Source: a bacterium (GTDB taxonomy: Bacteria > Auribacterota > UBA3054). From it: a DNA stretch of 64,000 bases. A model generated the notes under the pieces. The model saw nothing but the letters and a program-made list of their open reading frames with translations. It was not told the origin of the DNA and ran no database searches. The stretch's first letter is position 1, and each line of letters begins with the position of its first letter. Shown one piece after another: positions 8,301 through 17,794 of the stretch. The stretch spans positions 179,862 through 243,861 of the forward strand of contig JAFZXZ010000032.1 of NCBI GenBank assembly GCA_017616555.1, in the 5' to 3' direction. The translations under genes were made by a program, and so were the position numbers.

Positions 8301-9815
8301 TTAAAAGAATATGCCAAGGCCTTTCAGGAAGGCCATAATTACCAAAACAGGCGAGATGAAGCGGACGACGAAAAACCAGATATTGGAAAAGAGCCATTCG
8401 AAAGCGTTGAAGCAGTTCATCTCTTCCATAGCCTTCTTCTTTCCCCAAACGAAGCTGACATATAAAAGCGTCATAAGACCGGCAAGGGGCATGAGCCAGA
8501 GACAAGTGGTGTTGTCAAGGATCGCGAAGAAGGAATCACTACGCAGCTGCAAAGTCTCGCTGAAAAACTTACCAAGCTTTGGAATGTTCGCGTAGTTCGC
8601 TGCGGAAACTGCGGTCAGGGGAACGAGCGGACCCAGGACAAGGATAAGAAGAATGACGGCCTTCGCACGGCCAAGATACAGTTTCTGCATGATGCCCTGC
8701 ACGGCGCCCTCCAGCATACTAATTGAGCTTGTGAGCGCGGCAAGGAGCAGCGTGAAGAAGAATATGGTTCCCCAAAGCGGGGACAGGGGGAGTTTACCGA
8801 AGGCAGCGGGCAGGATTTTGAAGACCAAAGAGGTCCCTTCCTGCGGTGAGAGGCCGGTGGCGAAAAGCAGAGGGAAGATGGCAAGCCCCGCCAGTATGGA
8901 GGCTATGGTGTCCATTATGACGATGGTGATCGCGGTCTTGGGAAGCGAACTGCTCTTCCCAAGGTAGGAGCCGTAGGCGATGCCTACGCCTGCTCCCAAA
9001 GAAAGCGTGAAGAAGGCCTGTCCCAAAGCCGCCATAATGCCTTCGGCGCTCATCTTGCTAAAGTCCGGCAAAAAGAGAAAGCGCAAGCCTTCCTTGGCGC
9101 CGGGAAGCGTCAACGCCCTTATGATTATCACGATGATCAGGATGAAGATGATCGGCATGAAGATCTTCGAGAAACGCTCGATGCCCTTCTGCACACCGGC
9201 CATGACGATAAAGGCGGTGGCGAGGAAGAAGGCGGCGGCCGCCGCGATTGTCACCCAGTACTGGCTGCCCGAGGCTGTGACGATATTGTCAAGAAGTTCC
9301 GCGGAAACAGTCGGCTCGCGGAAGATCTTTCCTAAAGGAGATACGATCGTATAAATGATGATCCAGCCTCCCACCACGGAATAGAAGACCGCGATCATAA
9401 GAGGAGTGAGGAACGTCACCGTGAAGCCCAGAAATCCCCAGCCGAAAAGAAGCGCGCCCAAAGCGAAAAATCCCGTGACGCCGGCGTGAAAATACATGCC
9501 CTTGAAAGCAAAAGCCGCCGCGCCTAGTGTAAGCGCAACGGCTGCAAAAAACGAAAGCGTCGTCCTTTTGGGAGCTAATTCCGTCATGGCTTCCAGAGGC
9601 CCTTTCCCGGAGGCGCGGCCAAGACTCAGTTCGCAAAGCATAATAGGAAGGCCAATGAGGAAAATGGCGGCGAGATAGACGAGCATGAAAGCCGCTCCGC
9701 CGTATTTCCCCATGATGTAGGAAAAGCGCCAAATGTTCCCAAGCCCGATGGCGGAACCCGCCATGGCGAGGACAAAACCTTTGGAGGAAGACCAGAATTC
9801 CTTATTAGGGCTCAC
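8301..9815 (-). CDS. Sodium-dependent transporter, NSS (SNF) family
   Basis: Predicted to import an amino acid or similar solute with Na+. The 504-residue protein starts at a GTG that overlaps the TGA of the upstream paralogue (GTGA), with GGGAG upstream, indicating translational coupling. The NSS signature in helix 1 (AMAGSAIGLGNIWRFSY) and the VQKGIERFSKIFMP segment are present, with about 12 hydrophobic helices. The substrate cannot be read from the sequence. It is adjacent to a similar transporter; the two share the same key motifs but differ in loops and C-terminus. Confidence 0.92.
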   Translation of the reverse strand: MSPNKEFWSSSKGFVLAMAGSAIGLGNIWRFSYIMGKYGGAAFMLVYLAAIFLIGLPIMLCELSLGRASGKGPLEAMTELAPKRTTLSFFAAVALTLGAAAFAFKGMYFHAGVTGFFALGALLFGWGFLGFTVTFLTPLMIAVFYSVVGGWIIIYTIVSPLGKIFREPTVSAELLDNIVTASGSQYWVTIAAAAAFFLATAFIVMAGVQKGIERFSKIFMPIIFILIIVIIIRALTLPGAKEGLRFLFLPDFSKMSAEGIMAALGQAFFTLSLGAGVGIAYGSYLGKSSSLPKTAITIVIMDTIASILAGLAIFPLLFATGLSPQEGTSLVFKILPAAFGKLPLSPLWGTIFFFTLLLAALTSSISMLEGAVQGIMQKLYLGRAKAVILLILVLGPLVPLTAVSAANYANIPKLGKFFSETLQLRSDSFFAILDNTTCLWLMPLAGLMTLLYVSFVWGKKKAMEEMNCFNAFEWLFSNIWFFVVRFISPVLVIMAFLKGLGIFF

Positions 9816-11398
9816 CTGAAAACTCCCAGTCCGTCCAGGAAAGCCAGGAGGACCAATATGGGTGAGATCCAGCGCACGAAGAAAGCCCACAGAACGCAGG
9901 GCGCCAGAGGAGAGGGGATGCCGGTGTCGTTCTTGTCATAGACACCGGAGACAAGGTGCCAGAGGTTCGTGTCCATGGCGCCCGTGGAGCCTGTGCGCAT
10001 TTCTTTGACGGCGCAGTGCGGTCCCCAGACCCAGCTGGCGTAAAGGAGCGTCAGGAAGCAGGCGATGGGAATGAGCCACTGGCAGGCGCCGCAGTCGAAG
10101 GCGTCAAACAAGCTGCCCTTGGAGGTGATGAAAGTCTTCTGGATGAATTCCCCAAACTGCGGGAAATTGCTCCAGTCGCCGGCGGAGAGTGCGATCACGG
10201 AGGAGACGACGCAAAGGCAGGGGACAAGGATCAAAAGGACTTTGCTGCGTTTCCACTTCAACTCTTCCACCATAAGGCAGACAGGACCTTCCATAAGGCT
10301 CACTGCGCTGGTCAGAGCGGCGATAAGGACCGCGACGAAGAAGATGACGTTCCAGAGGGCGGAAAGCGGAAGTTTCTGGAAAGCCAGGGGCAGGACTTTG
10401 AAAATGAGAGACGGTCCGCTGTCAGGCGCGAAGCCCATGGCGAAGACCACCGGGAAGATCGCCAAGCCTGCCATGACGGAGACGAGAGTGTCTAGCATGG
10501 CGACCGTGACGGTCGATCTCGGAATATTGTTGTCCGGTTTGAGGTAGGCGCCGTAGGTGATGGTAATGCCCATGCCCAGGGAAAGCGAATAGAAAGCGTG
10601 CCCCAAAGCGGCCAAAACCGAGCTTCCGGAAAGCTGCGAAAAATCAGGCACGAAAAGGAACTTCAAGCCCTTGGAAGCGTTGGGAAGCGTCAGCCCGCGG
10701 AAGATTAGCACGATGAGAAGAAGGAACAAAACGGGCATGAAGATCTTCGAGAAGCGCTCGATGCCTTTCTGCACGCCGACAAAGATGATGGCGGCGGTGG
10801 CGAGAACGAAGAGCAGAGTGGACAGGAGCGGGGCCGTCCAGGCGCCCTTGGGCGCCATAATGATGGGAGTCATGATGGCGGAGGCTTCCTCTACGGTCTG
10901 CACGTTAAGCTGCCCTAAAAGCGATTTCCAGACGTAAATGAGCGTCCAGCCGCCTACCACGCCGTAATAGGCCAGAATGAAAAGGGGAGTGACGGCGCCG
11001 TAGATGACGCCCAGCGTCACCCAGCCGAAATAGATGAAGGAAACGCCGACGATGGAAAGCAGCGCGGCGTAAAAGAAGTGCCCGAAGCTCAGGAACCCCA
11101 CGGCTATTAGAAGCGCTATGACACCCAATCCGTAGGACAGTTTCGATTTTTCCGCGCCCAGCTTGTGGAAGGTCCTGACAGGGTTAGATTGGGAAGCCCT
11201 GCCCATGGTCAGTTCACAGAGCATGATGGGAATGCCGACGAAAATTACGCAGGCAAGGTAAACGATCAAAAAAGCGCTGCCGCCGTTCTGCCCGGTTATG
11301 AAGGAGAAGCGCCAGATATTGCCAAGCCCCACGGCGGAACCGGCCATGGCCATTATGAATCCGAAAGAGGATCCCCAGTGTTCTTTCTTATTTGACAT
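9812..11398 (-). CDS. Sodium-dependent transporter, NSS (SNF) family
   Basis: A 528-residue paralogue of the next gene, with AMAGSAVGLGNIWRFSF in helix 1 and GVQKGIERFSKIFMP mid-protein. Its ATG shares one base with the ispF stop (TAATG), so it lies in one transcript with pheS and ispF. A longer hydrophilic stretch before the last helix (about 475-505) distinguishes it from its neighbour. Likely role: Na+-coupled amino acid uptake; the substrate is unknown. Confidence 0.92.
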   Translation of the reverse strand: MSNKKEHWGSSFGFIMAMAGSAVGLGNIWRFSFITGQNGGSAFLIVYLACVIFVGIPIMLCELTMGRASQSNPVRTFHKLGAEKSKLSYGLGVIALLIAVGFLSFGHFFYAALLSIVGVSFIYFGWVTLGVIYGAVTPLFILAYYGVVGGWTLIYVWKSLLGQLNVQTVEEASAIMTPIIMAPKGAWTAPLLSTLLFVLATAAIIFVGVQKGIERFSKIFMPVLFLLLIVLIFRGLTLPNASKGLKFLFVPDFSQLSGSSVLAALGHAFYSLSLGMGITITYGAYLKPDNNIPRSTVTVAMLDTLVSVMAGLAIFPVVFAMGFAPDSGPSLIFKVLPLAFQKLPLSALWNVIFFVAVLIAALTSAVSLMEGPVCLMVEELKWKRSKVLLILVPCLCVVSSVIALSAGDWSNFPQFGEFIQKTFITSKGSLFDAFDCGACQWLIPIACFLTLLYASWVWGPHCAVKEMRTGSTGAMDTNLWHLVSGVYDKNDTGIPSPLAPCVLWAFFVRWISPILVLLAFLDGLGVFR

Positions 11399-11874
11399 TA
11401 ATTCTTCTCGATAAGAGCGCAGGCTAGGGCGGCAATGCCTTCCTTTCTTCCCGTAAAGCCGAGTTTTTCCGTAGTGGTCGCTTTTACGCTGACACAGTCA
11501 ATGGGTATGCCGCAGCTGGACGCCAAAATAGCCCGCATTGATCCAACGTAAGGGCTGATCTTCGGTTCCTGCGCAATGATGGTTATGTCGAAATTTATGA
11601 TCGTAAAACTTTTCTCTTTCAGGAGCGCGGCGACTTCCCTTAAAAGCGTGGTGCTGTCCGCACCGGCGTATTTGGGATCGGTGTCAGGGAAGAGTTTTCC
11701 GATGTCGCCCAACGCTGCGGCGCCAAGAAGAGCGTCCATCAAGGCATGCGTCGCCACGTCCGCGTCGGAATGGCCGAGCAGCCCCAGTTCATAGGGAACA
11801 GTGACGCCGCAAAGTTTGAGAGGTCTTCCCGGCGCGAAAGCGTGAACGTCGAATCCCTGGCCAACTCTTATCAT
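11398..11874 (-). CDS. ispF: 2-C-methyl-D-erythritol 2,4-cyclodiphosphate synthase
   Basis: Fifth step of the MEP isoprenoid pathway: it cyclises CDP-ME 2-phosphate to MEcPP with release of CMP. The 158-residue length is normal. The zinc ligands D9, H11 (GFDVH) and H43 are visible, along with the [12 protein letters not shown] motif and the C-terminal [16 protein letters not shown]. It begins 3 nt after the pheS stop. Confidence 0.97.
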   Translation of the reverse strand: MIRVGQGFDVHAFAPGRPLKLCGVTVPYELGLLGHSDADVATHALMDALLGAAALGDIGKLFPDTDPKYAGADSTTLLREVAALLKEKSFTIINFDITIIAQEPKISPYVGSMRAILASSCGIPIDCVSVKATTTEKLGFTGRKEGIAALACALIEKN

Positions 11875-11877
11875 GAC

Positions 11878-12939
11878 TTAGATGAACTGCTCCAGAAAGC
11901 GGATGTCGTTATCGTAGAAGAGGCGGATGTCGTCGATGCGGTACTTTAGGATCGCGAGGCGCTCGACGCCCAATCCGAAGGCGTAGCCCGTGATGTCGGG
12001 ATCTGTGTAGCCGGCGGCTTTGAAGACGTTGGGATGGACCATGCCGGCGCCCAAAACTTCCACCCAGCCCGTGCCTTTGCAGACGCTGCAGCCTTTGCCG
12101 CCGCAGACAGTGCAGGTGATGTCGACTTCAGCGCTGGGTTCCGTGAAGGGGAAGAAGCCCGGGCGTAATCTAATGGAAGCCTGCGGACCGTAGTAGATCT
12201 TCGCGAAGTTCATCAGCGTTCCCTTAAGCTGAGCGAAGGTCACGTTTTTGTCCACATACAATCCTTCGATCTGATGGAAGATCGTGTAGTGGGAGGCGTC
12301 GATCCTTTCGTTGCGGTAAACTCTGCCCGGCGCTATGAAGCGGATGGGAGGCTGTTGCTTTTCCATCGTCCTCGCCTGCACGGGCGAAGTGTGGGTGCGC
12401 ATCAGGATCTTGTTGCCGGACTCGGCGACTTCCTTGGGGGACTTCACGAAGAAAGTGTCCTGCACGTCGCGGGCCGGGTGGGTGTCGGGAATATTGAGGG
12501 CGTCGAAGTTGTGCCATTCATCCTCCACGTCCGGGCCTTCCTCAATTGTGAAGCCCAATCTCAGGAAGATATCCGAGATCTCTTTCAAAGCCGCGGAGGT
12601 CGGATGAATGGAGCCCACCGAGGCGAAGCGCCCGGGCAGCGTCACGTCGATCCTGTCCTTTTTCAGTTTGGCGGTGTCTTCCGCCACTAAAAGGGCGATG
12701 CGGCGGTCGGAAAGAGCCGCGGATACGGCGGTCTTGGCTTCGTTCACGATCTTGCCGAAACTGGGCCTTTCCTCATTGGAAAGGTCTTTCATGCGGGACA
12801 TGTAGGCGGCAAAAGAGCCCTTGCGTCCCAAATATTTGATGTCGAGCTCCGCCAGCTCGGAAGTGCTTTTCGCCGCTTCAATGGCCGAAGTCGCTTCGTT
12901 CTTAAGATTTTCCAGTTCGTTAGCGATTTGTTCCAGCAT
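11878..12939 (-). CDS. pheS: Phenylalanyl-tRNA synthetase alpha subunit
   Basis: Catalytic subunit of the alpha2-beta2 PheRS. The 353 residues comprise an N-terminal coiled coil (about 1-85) and the class II core with motif 2 (GRVYRNERIDASHYTIFHQ) and motif 3 (GLGVERLAILKY). A CxxC-x-GxGC-like loop (TCTVCGGKGCSVCKGTGW, about 275-292) is present, as in many PheS proteins. pheT is not in the window and does not follow; ispF does. First gene of the pheS-ispF-NSS-NSS transcript. Confidence 0.97.
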   Translation of the reverse strand: MLEQIANELENLKNEATSAIEAAKSTSELAELDIKYLGRKGSFAAYMSRMKDLSNEERPSFGKIVNEAKTAVSAALSDRRIALLVAEDTAKLKKDRIDVTLPGRFASVGSIHPTSAALKEISDIFLRLGFTIEEGPDVEDEWHNFDALNIPDTHPARDVQDTFFVKSPKEVAESGNKILMRTHTSPVQARTMEKQQPPIRFIAPGRVYRNERIDASHYTIFHQIEGLYVDKNVTFAQLKGTLMNFAKIYYGPQASIRLRPGFFPFTEPSAEVDITCTVCGGKGCSVCKGTGWVEVLGAGMVHPNVFKAAGYTDPDITGYAFGLGVERLAILKYRIDDIRLFYDNDIRFLEQFI

Positions 12940-12966
12940 AAAATATTCCTTAATTTAATTTTATTT

Positions 12967-12975
12967 ATTATATCA
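12967..12975 (-). promoter_or_regulatory. Extended -10 promoter of pheS
   Basis: On the minus strand TGA-TATAAT lies 27 nt before the pheS ATG. The -35 position holds no recognisable hexamer, so the perfect -10 and TG extension would have to compensate. Confidence 0.6.
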
Positions 12976-13034
12976 GAAAGTCCCGCGCTTTTGGGTCATA
13001 TAAGGACGCCTGCCGAAAAACACTGCATTTTTTT

Positions 13035-13043
13035 TGCTATAAT
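13035..13043 (+). promoter_or_regulatory. Extended -10 promoter of the secreted-protein operon
   Basis: TGC-TATAAT follows a run of T and lies 48 nt before the first gene. It is divergent from the pheS promoter. No clear -35 box. Confidence 0.6.
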
Positions 13044-13091
13044 AAACTTAAAGTTGCTAAAGTCCATTTAATAAAGCAAGGAGCGTGAAAC

Positions 13092-14447
13092 ATGAAATTC
13101 TCCAAACTTATTTTTCTTTTTTTAGCAGCGGTTTTCGTACTTTCCCTTGATGCTAGGGGAGCGGGGGCGGCTGAGTGGAAAAAGGCTTTTGAAGGCGACA
13201 AATTCAAAAGCCACGAATTCACTTACTTTGATTTTTTCTATCCTGAAAAATGCACGGTGCCCGGCGCCGGTGCACAGGCATCAAGCGACCGTTCCTACGA
13301 TACGGAAGACAAGGTCGACAGATACAAAGCTGATCTCAGGGCCGCTGAAGAGGAAAAACTTGACATAGAGTCTCAGATCGCCTGGCTTGACGACGAGGAA
13401 GAGGAGGCGCTGAAGGTGGCAAAAGAGAAATTGGCTGCTGCCGAAGAAAAAGTCAAAAGATTAAAAGTCATAGTTGCGTCACTAGACCCTGCGTTTGCGG
13501 AAAAAGAGGGGATAGACGCGAAAAAACTGGCGGCCGAGGTCAAGAAGGAGGATACCAGTAAAAAAACCAAGCAAGCCAAAGAGTTTCATGAGGAGGACAC
13601 GTTCAAATATTATAAAATGGAAGAATTGAACGAGGGGTTGGAAAATGTTTTCCGCGACACTGTTTCCAGGCTTAATTGCAACGATGCGGCTAACTATAAT
13701 GTTTCCCATGCCAAGATCTACTTCGTAACTAATCCGAAAGAGTTTGCCAGGCTTAAAGGCAAGGACCGTCTTACCCCTGTCAAGGTAGTTTACACAGACA
13801 GGAAAGCCCGCTCCATTTTGGTCTTTATAAGCCCCAAGCTTAGCAAACGTTTGGTCGAATATGTTGGCTTCGCGGTCTCGAGCATGATTTTAGAAGATCA
13901 CATGGCCCTTTCCAATCCCAAAGGCGAGCTTTGCGACGCTTTCAAGATCGGTTTTGCGGCCTGGTGTTCTGGCCTCAACGCTGTTGTTGAACCCAATAAG
14001 ATCATAGAGCCGGAAGATCTATTGGAAAACAAACTGCTCCTGCCTTCGGAACTATTCCTGCCTTCCAAACTGGAAGACCCGGAAAGGAGGCTGTATTTCA
14101 CAAGGCAGTCCAGGGCTGTGGTCGAGTATGTCTTCGGCGCCAGCAAAGATAAATTTCTGAAATATGTTGAGACTGTATCCGGTGGAAATTCCGGTTTCCG
14201 CAACAGCTTTCAGAATCTTTACGTTTCCAAGATCTGGGCCAACAATTACGATGATTTCTGCAACGACCTGAGTTTCAGGCTCTTCTTCCCTCTGACCAAG
14301 GAAGCCAAGGATCCCGAGGCGTTGGCTGAATGGAACAAAGCCATCGCCGAGGATGACGCCAATTATTCAGGCGGCACGGAAAAGCACAAAGGCCCGAGAA
14401 GGCAAATCAAAATTAGGCACGGCGTCAAATACTATGAGTACAAATAA
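13092..14447 (+). CDS. Secreted protein of unknown function with coiled coil
   Basis: Not recognised. The 451-residue product has a clear signal peptide (about 1-26, ending GAGA before AEWKK). A charged coiled-coil segment occupies about 74-130, rich in Glu, Lys and Ala. A folded domain spans about 190-420, with the pattern IYFVTNPKEFARLKG and later VGFAVSSMILEDHMAL. The last element sits where a peptidase MA-like family would carry HExxH, but the histidine-glutamate pair is missing, so any relation would be to an inactive form; this is speculative. An AAGGAG ribosome-binding site is present. First gene of a four-gene run of exported proteins. Confidence 0.8.
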   Translation: MKFSKLIFLFLAAVFVLSLDARGAGAAEWKKAFEGDKFKSHEFTYFDFFYPEKCTVPGAGAQASSDRSYDTEDKVDRYKADLRAAEEEKLDIESQIAWLDDEEEEALKVAKEKLAAAEEKVKRLKVIVASLDPAFAEKEGIDAKKLAAEVKKEDTSKKTKQAKEFHEEDTFKYYKMEELNEGLENVFRDTVSRLNCNDAANYNVSHAKIYFVTNPKEFARLKGKDRLTPVKVVYTDRKARSILVFISPKLSKRLVEYVGFAVSSMILEDHMALSNPKGELCDAFKIGFAAWCSGLNAVVEPNKIIEPEDLLENKLLLPSELFLPSKLEDPERRLYFTRQSRAVVEYVFGASKDKFLKYVETVSGGNSGFRNSFQNLYVSKIWANNYDDFCNDLSFRLFFPLTKEAKDPEALAEWNKAIAEDDANYSGGTEKHKGPRRQIKIRHGVKYYEYK

Positions 14448-14467
14448 TTATAGTTAGGATCAGACGA

Positions 14468-16087
14468 ATGACAATGAAAATTATTGCTTCAGTCGCGGCG
14501 CTTGCGGGCGCACTAGTTTGCACAGCAGCGGAGTCTCAGCCAGAAGGGGCGGGTATCAAGAAGCTCGGTGCGATGCTTGACGTCTCGCGCGGACGCGTCT
14601 ATAAAGTCTCTTATTTGAAGCGCTGCTTCGAGCGCATGTCAAAAATGGGCTACAACAGCGTCATGCTCTACACCGAGGACACCTACCGCCTGGAAGGCGT
14701 GCCTAAGTGGGGCTTAACGCGCGGCGGCTACACTATAGAAGACGTGAAGGAGATCAAGTCGGCCGCGGATGCGAACGGGCTGGAACTTGTTCCCTGCATC
14801 CAGACGCTTGGGCATCTTGAAAAGTGGCTGCGCTGGAGCGATTCGGCGGACGTGCGCTGCAACGACTCCACGATCCTGGTAGGCGAGCCGAAGACCTACG
14901 AGCTCATCGATAAGATGGTCGCGTTCTGGCAGGAGGGCGCGGGCGGCAGCCGCATCCACGTCGGTATGGACGAGGCCTGGGGCTTCGCGGACGGCGAATA
15001 CGCCAAGCGCTACGGCAATCGTCCGAAATTCGATGTCTTTCTCGAGCATCTTAAGAAAGTCTGCGAGATCTGCAATCGCCACGGCTACAAGGAAATTCTT
15101 ATCTGGAGCGACATGTTCTACGGCCTGTACCGCGACAACAAAGATTTGTCCGCTGAGGAGATCTCGAAAAAGATCCCCGCCGGCGTGCGCCTCGTTTTCT
15201 GGGATTACTACAATCTTGATACTGATCATTATCGCAGGACGATCGACGGACACACTGAATTAAACGGCAAGCCGGTTTTGGCGGGAGGAGCCCTGGTGTG
15301 GGACCGCTTCATTCACTTCCGTGAATATACGCTCAAAGCATTGGGCGCCTTTCTTACCGCCGCAAAGGAGAAGGAGTGCCCTGAAATGTGGATCACTCTC
15401 TGGGGCGACAACGGCGCCTACCATATTCCCGAGACCATCGACGAGGCCATGTTCACCTGCGCCGAACTTGCCGCTGGACGCCCAGTGGAGCCAAACGACG
15501 ACAATTGCGCGCGCTTTAAGGCGATAACGGGCATGGACTTCAAAACCCTATCCAAGATCTCCGACATCCAGAGCCACCCGAACTTCAACCTTGGGACCCA
15601 CGATACGACATTCTTCTATGACGATCCGCTTTATATGCTCGAAATAAGGAACGCCATTGCGAAGTGGGACGGCGACGGCCTCAATCGCCTCCTTGCGTGG
15701 CGCGACGCCCTTAGCGACGCGGAAGCAGGATTTGATGGGTCGGGCGCTCCCGTCTCCTGCGCTTACAGCCGCGCGACGCTGACAAAATTAGACTATTCTT
15801 TAGCGATGCTGGACGCCTGGAAGAAAAAAGACGCCGATAAGATCAAGGAAGCTGCGGCAAAACTCGACAAGGCGGTAACTGCCATGCGCGAGTTCTGCGA
15901 GATCTACCGTGACAACTGGAACGAGACATCCCAGCCCTTCGGCTTCGATACTATCCAAAAGCGCAATTCAAGTGTATTGGCGCGCATGGAGGAGGCCAAG
16001 CGCCGTGTGGATGAGTATCTCGCCGGCAAGGCTGCGACGATCCCCGAATTCGACGAAGCGGTGAAGCCCTTCGGCAATACGTGGTAA
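14468..16087 (+). CDS. Secreted glycoside hydrolase, GH20-like (beta-hexosaminidase type)
   Basis: Likely removes N-acetylhexosamines from glycans outside the cytoplasm. The 539-residue product has a signal peptide of about 21 residues. The (beta/alpha)8 core begins around residue 33 (KKLGAMLDVSRGR), and the GH20 catalytic pair is D168-E169 in HVGMDEAWG. Downstream, IWSDM and ITLWGDNG match the active-site tryptophan regions. There is no separate N-terminal GH20b domain, so it resembles the compact hexosaminidase-D-like group. Its arginine codons are almost all CGN, whereas flanking genes mix in many AGG/AGA, a possible sign of a different origin. It shares a transcript with the GH36-like enzyme. 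Confidence 0.82.
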   Translation: MTMKIIASVAALAGALVCTAAESQPEGAGIKKLGAMLDVSRGRVYKVSYLKRCFERMSKMGYNSVMLYTEDTYRLEGVPKWGLTRGGYTIEDVKEIKSAADANGLELVPCIQTLGHLEKWLRWSDSADVRCNDSTILVGEPKTYELIDKMVAFWQEGAGGSRIHVGMDEAWGFADGEYAKRYGNRPKFDVFLEHLKKVCEICNRHGYKEILIWSDMFYGLYRDNKDLSAEEISKKIPAGVRLVFWDYYNLDTDHYRRTIDGHTELNGKPVLAGGALVWDRFIHFREYTLKALGAFLTAAKEKECPEMWITLWGDNGAYHIPETIDEAMFTCAELAAGRPVEPNDDNCARFKAITGMDFKTLSKISDIQSHPNFNLGTHDTTFFYDDPLYMLEIRNAIAKWDGDGLNRLLAWRDALSDAEAGFDGSGAPVSCAYSRATLTKLDYSLAMLDAWKKKDADKIKEAAAKLDKAVTAMREFCEIYRDNWNETSQPFGFDTIQKRNSSVLARMEEAKRRVDEYLAGKAATIPEFDEAVKPFGNTW

Positions 16088-16102
16088 TTAAGGAATGAAA
16101 GC

Positions 16103-17749
16103 ATGAAAAACATTTTTTCGATCTTATCTGTTTTTGGTATGATAACGTTTGTGACAGGATTATGCTTCGCTGCAGATGCGCCCGCTGCCGCGCAGGACGC
16201 GGCGAAATGCACTGATATGCCGTTTGTCGACATCACTAAGCCCGACAAGATCCTTGTGGACGGCGCGGAGGATTCCGCCAATCGTGTGAAACTATCGCCT
16301 TGCTCCGACCCGCGTCAAGGGGTATCGATCACCGTTTCAGGCGAAGCTCCCATCTCCAAGGTCGAGCTTATATGGAACGTCTCGCTCCCCATTAACGCCC
16401 TCGTTTACGGCGGCGACTGGGAACGCACCTATGGTGACTCGGGATGGTTTAGTATCGAAGGATCCTCCGCTCCGCACGACGGCTGGAAGCCGTGGTACTG
16501 CCTAGTGAACGACGGAAAGCGTACGGACGGCTACGGCCTCATGGTCCAGCCGAATGCCTTCGGTTCCTGGAAAGTCGATCCGGAGCGTCTCTTGCTATCA
16601 ATTGACGTTCGCGCCGGTTCGCGCCCCTTGGAACTCAAAGGCCGCGAGCTTCCGGCCTGCACCCTCGTCTCCCGGCGCGGCAATGATAACGAGACGCCCT
16701 TCAAAGCGGGGCAGGCGTTCTGCCGGATGATGTGTCCGAAACCGCGTCTCCCGAAGGAACCCGTATATGGCTACAACGACTGGTACTGCGCCTACGGCAA
16801 TAACACGGCGACGAACTTCCTTGCGGACGCCGAGTTCATAGTTTCGCTCGTCAAGGGCGAGAAGGTACGACCCTATGTCGTCGTGGACGACGGCTGGCAG
16901 CGCGGCAAGCAGGGGTGCGCCGAGACGACGGCCGACAAGCGCTGGGCGGGAGTAAACGAAAAATGGGGGATGGAGATGGACGAAGTGGCTAAACGCGTCA
17001 AGGCGATGGACGCCAAGCCTGGGCTCTGGTACCGCCCGTTCCTCCCTGACGACGGGCTGCCGAATGAAGGCCTTCCCATGGACCCGACCGATCCGGCCTT
17101 AGAAACGCGCATCCGCACCGACATGGAGCGCTTTGCCGATTGGGGATTTGAGCTAATCAAGATAGACTACATCACTTTCGACTGGTGCGTATCCTGGGGC
17201 GGAGGGCTCGCCCCCATTAACCGCGACCTTCCCGAGTGGAGCGACAGGAGCCGTACGACGGCGGAAGTCGTGAAGGGACTCTACACGGCGCTTCGCGAAG
17301 CCGCGGGCGACAAAATGGTCATCATAGGCTGCAACGCGATCGATCACTTCGCCGCCGGGCTCTTTGAGATCCAGCGCACGGGCGACGATACGAGCGGAAA
17401 CGACTGGGGCAGGACGCGCAAAATGGGTCCGAACACGGTCGGCATGCGCACGATCCATCATGGGACGTTCTATTTTGCGGATGGCGACTGCTTCGGGCTT
17501 TCGGATAAGGACGCCGTTCCGTGGAGGCTGAATTCGCAGTGGCTCGACCTTGTCTCGCGTTCCGGTACGGCGCTGTTCGTCTCGTGGAAGCGCAATTTTA
17601 CGACGCCTGAGATCCGTACGGCGCTGGAGAAGGCTTTGCGCCGCTCGGCCAAGGTTCAGCCTACCGGCGAACCGCTGGATTGGCAAGAAAATCTTCGCCC
17701 CGCGCGCTGGCGCTTTGGCAGCGAGATACATAACTACAATTGGGAATGA
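16103..17749 (+). CDS. Secreted alpha-galactosidase-like glycosidase (clan GH-D, GH36-like)
   Basis: Predicted alpha-galactosidase or related alpha-glycosidase. A signal peptide (about 1-24) and a beta-rich N-domain (about 30-210) precede a TIM barrel with PYVVVDDGWQ. The likely nucleophile is D355 (LIKIDYITFDW) and the acid/base lies in RTGDDTSGND (D428/D429). The usual C-terminal beta domain of GH36 is short or missing, since the protein ends at 548. An AAGGA ribosome-binding site lies 15 nt after the GH20 gene's stop. Substrate specificity cannot be set from the sequence; host or plant glycans are plausible given the GH20 neighbour. Confidence 0.8.
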   Translation: MKNIFSILSVFGMITFVTGLCFAADAPAAAQDAAKCTDMPFVDITKPDKILVDGAEDSANRVKLSPCSDPRQGVSITVSGEAPISKVELIWNVSLPINALVYGGDWERTYGDSGWFSIEGSSAPHDGWKPWYCLVNDGKRTDGYGLMVQPNAFGSWKVDPERLLLSIDVRAGSRPLELKGRELPACTLVSRRGNDNETPFKAGQAFCRMMCPKPRLPKEPVYGYNDWYCAYGNNTATNFLADAEFIVSLVKGEKVRPYVVVDDGWQRGKQGCAETTADKRWAGVNEKWGMEMDEVAKRVKAMDAKPGLWYRPFLPDDGLPNEGLPMDPTDPALETRIRTDMERFADWGFELIKIDYITFDWCVSWGGGLAPINRDLPEWSDRSRTTAEVVKGLYTALREAAGDKMVIIGCNAIDHFAAGLFEIQRTGDDTSGNDWGRTRKMGPNTVGMRTIHHGTFYFADGDCFGLSDKDAVPWRLNSQWLDLVSRSGTALFVSWKRNFTTPEIRTALEKALRRSAKVQPTGEPLDWQENLRPARWRFGSEIHNYNWE

Positions 17750-17794
17750 TCCAAGAAAAATAATCAAAACAATCGACTTATAAACGGAGACAAA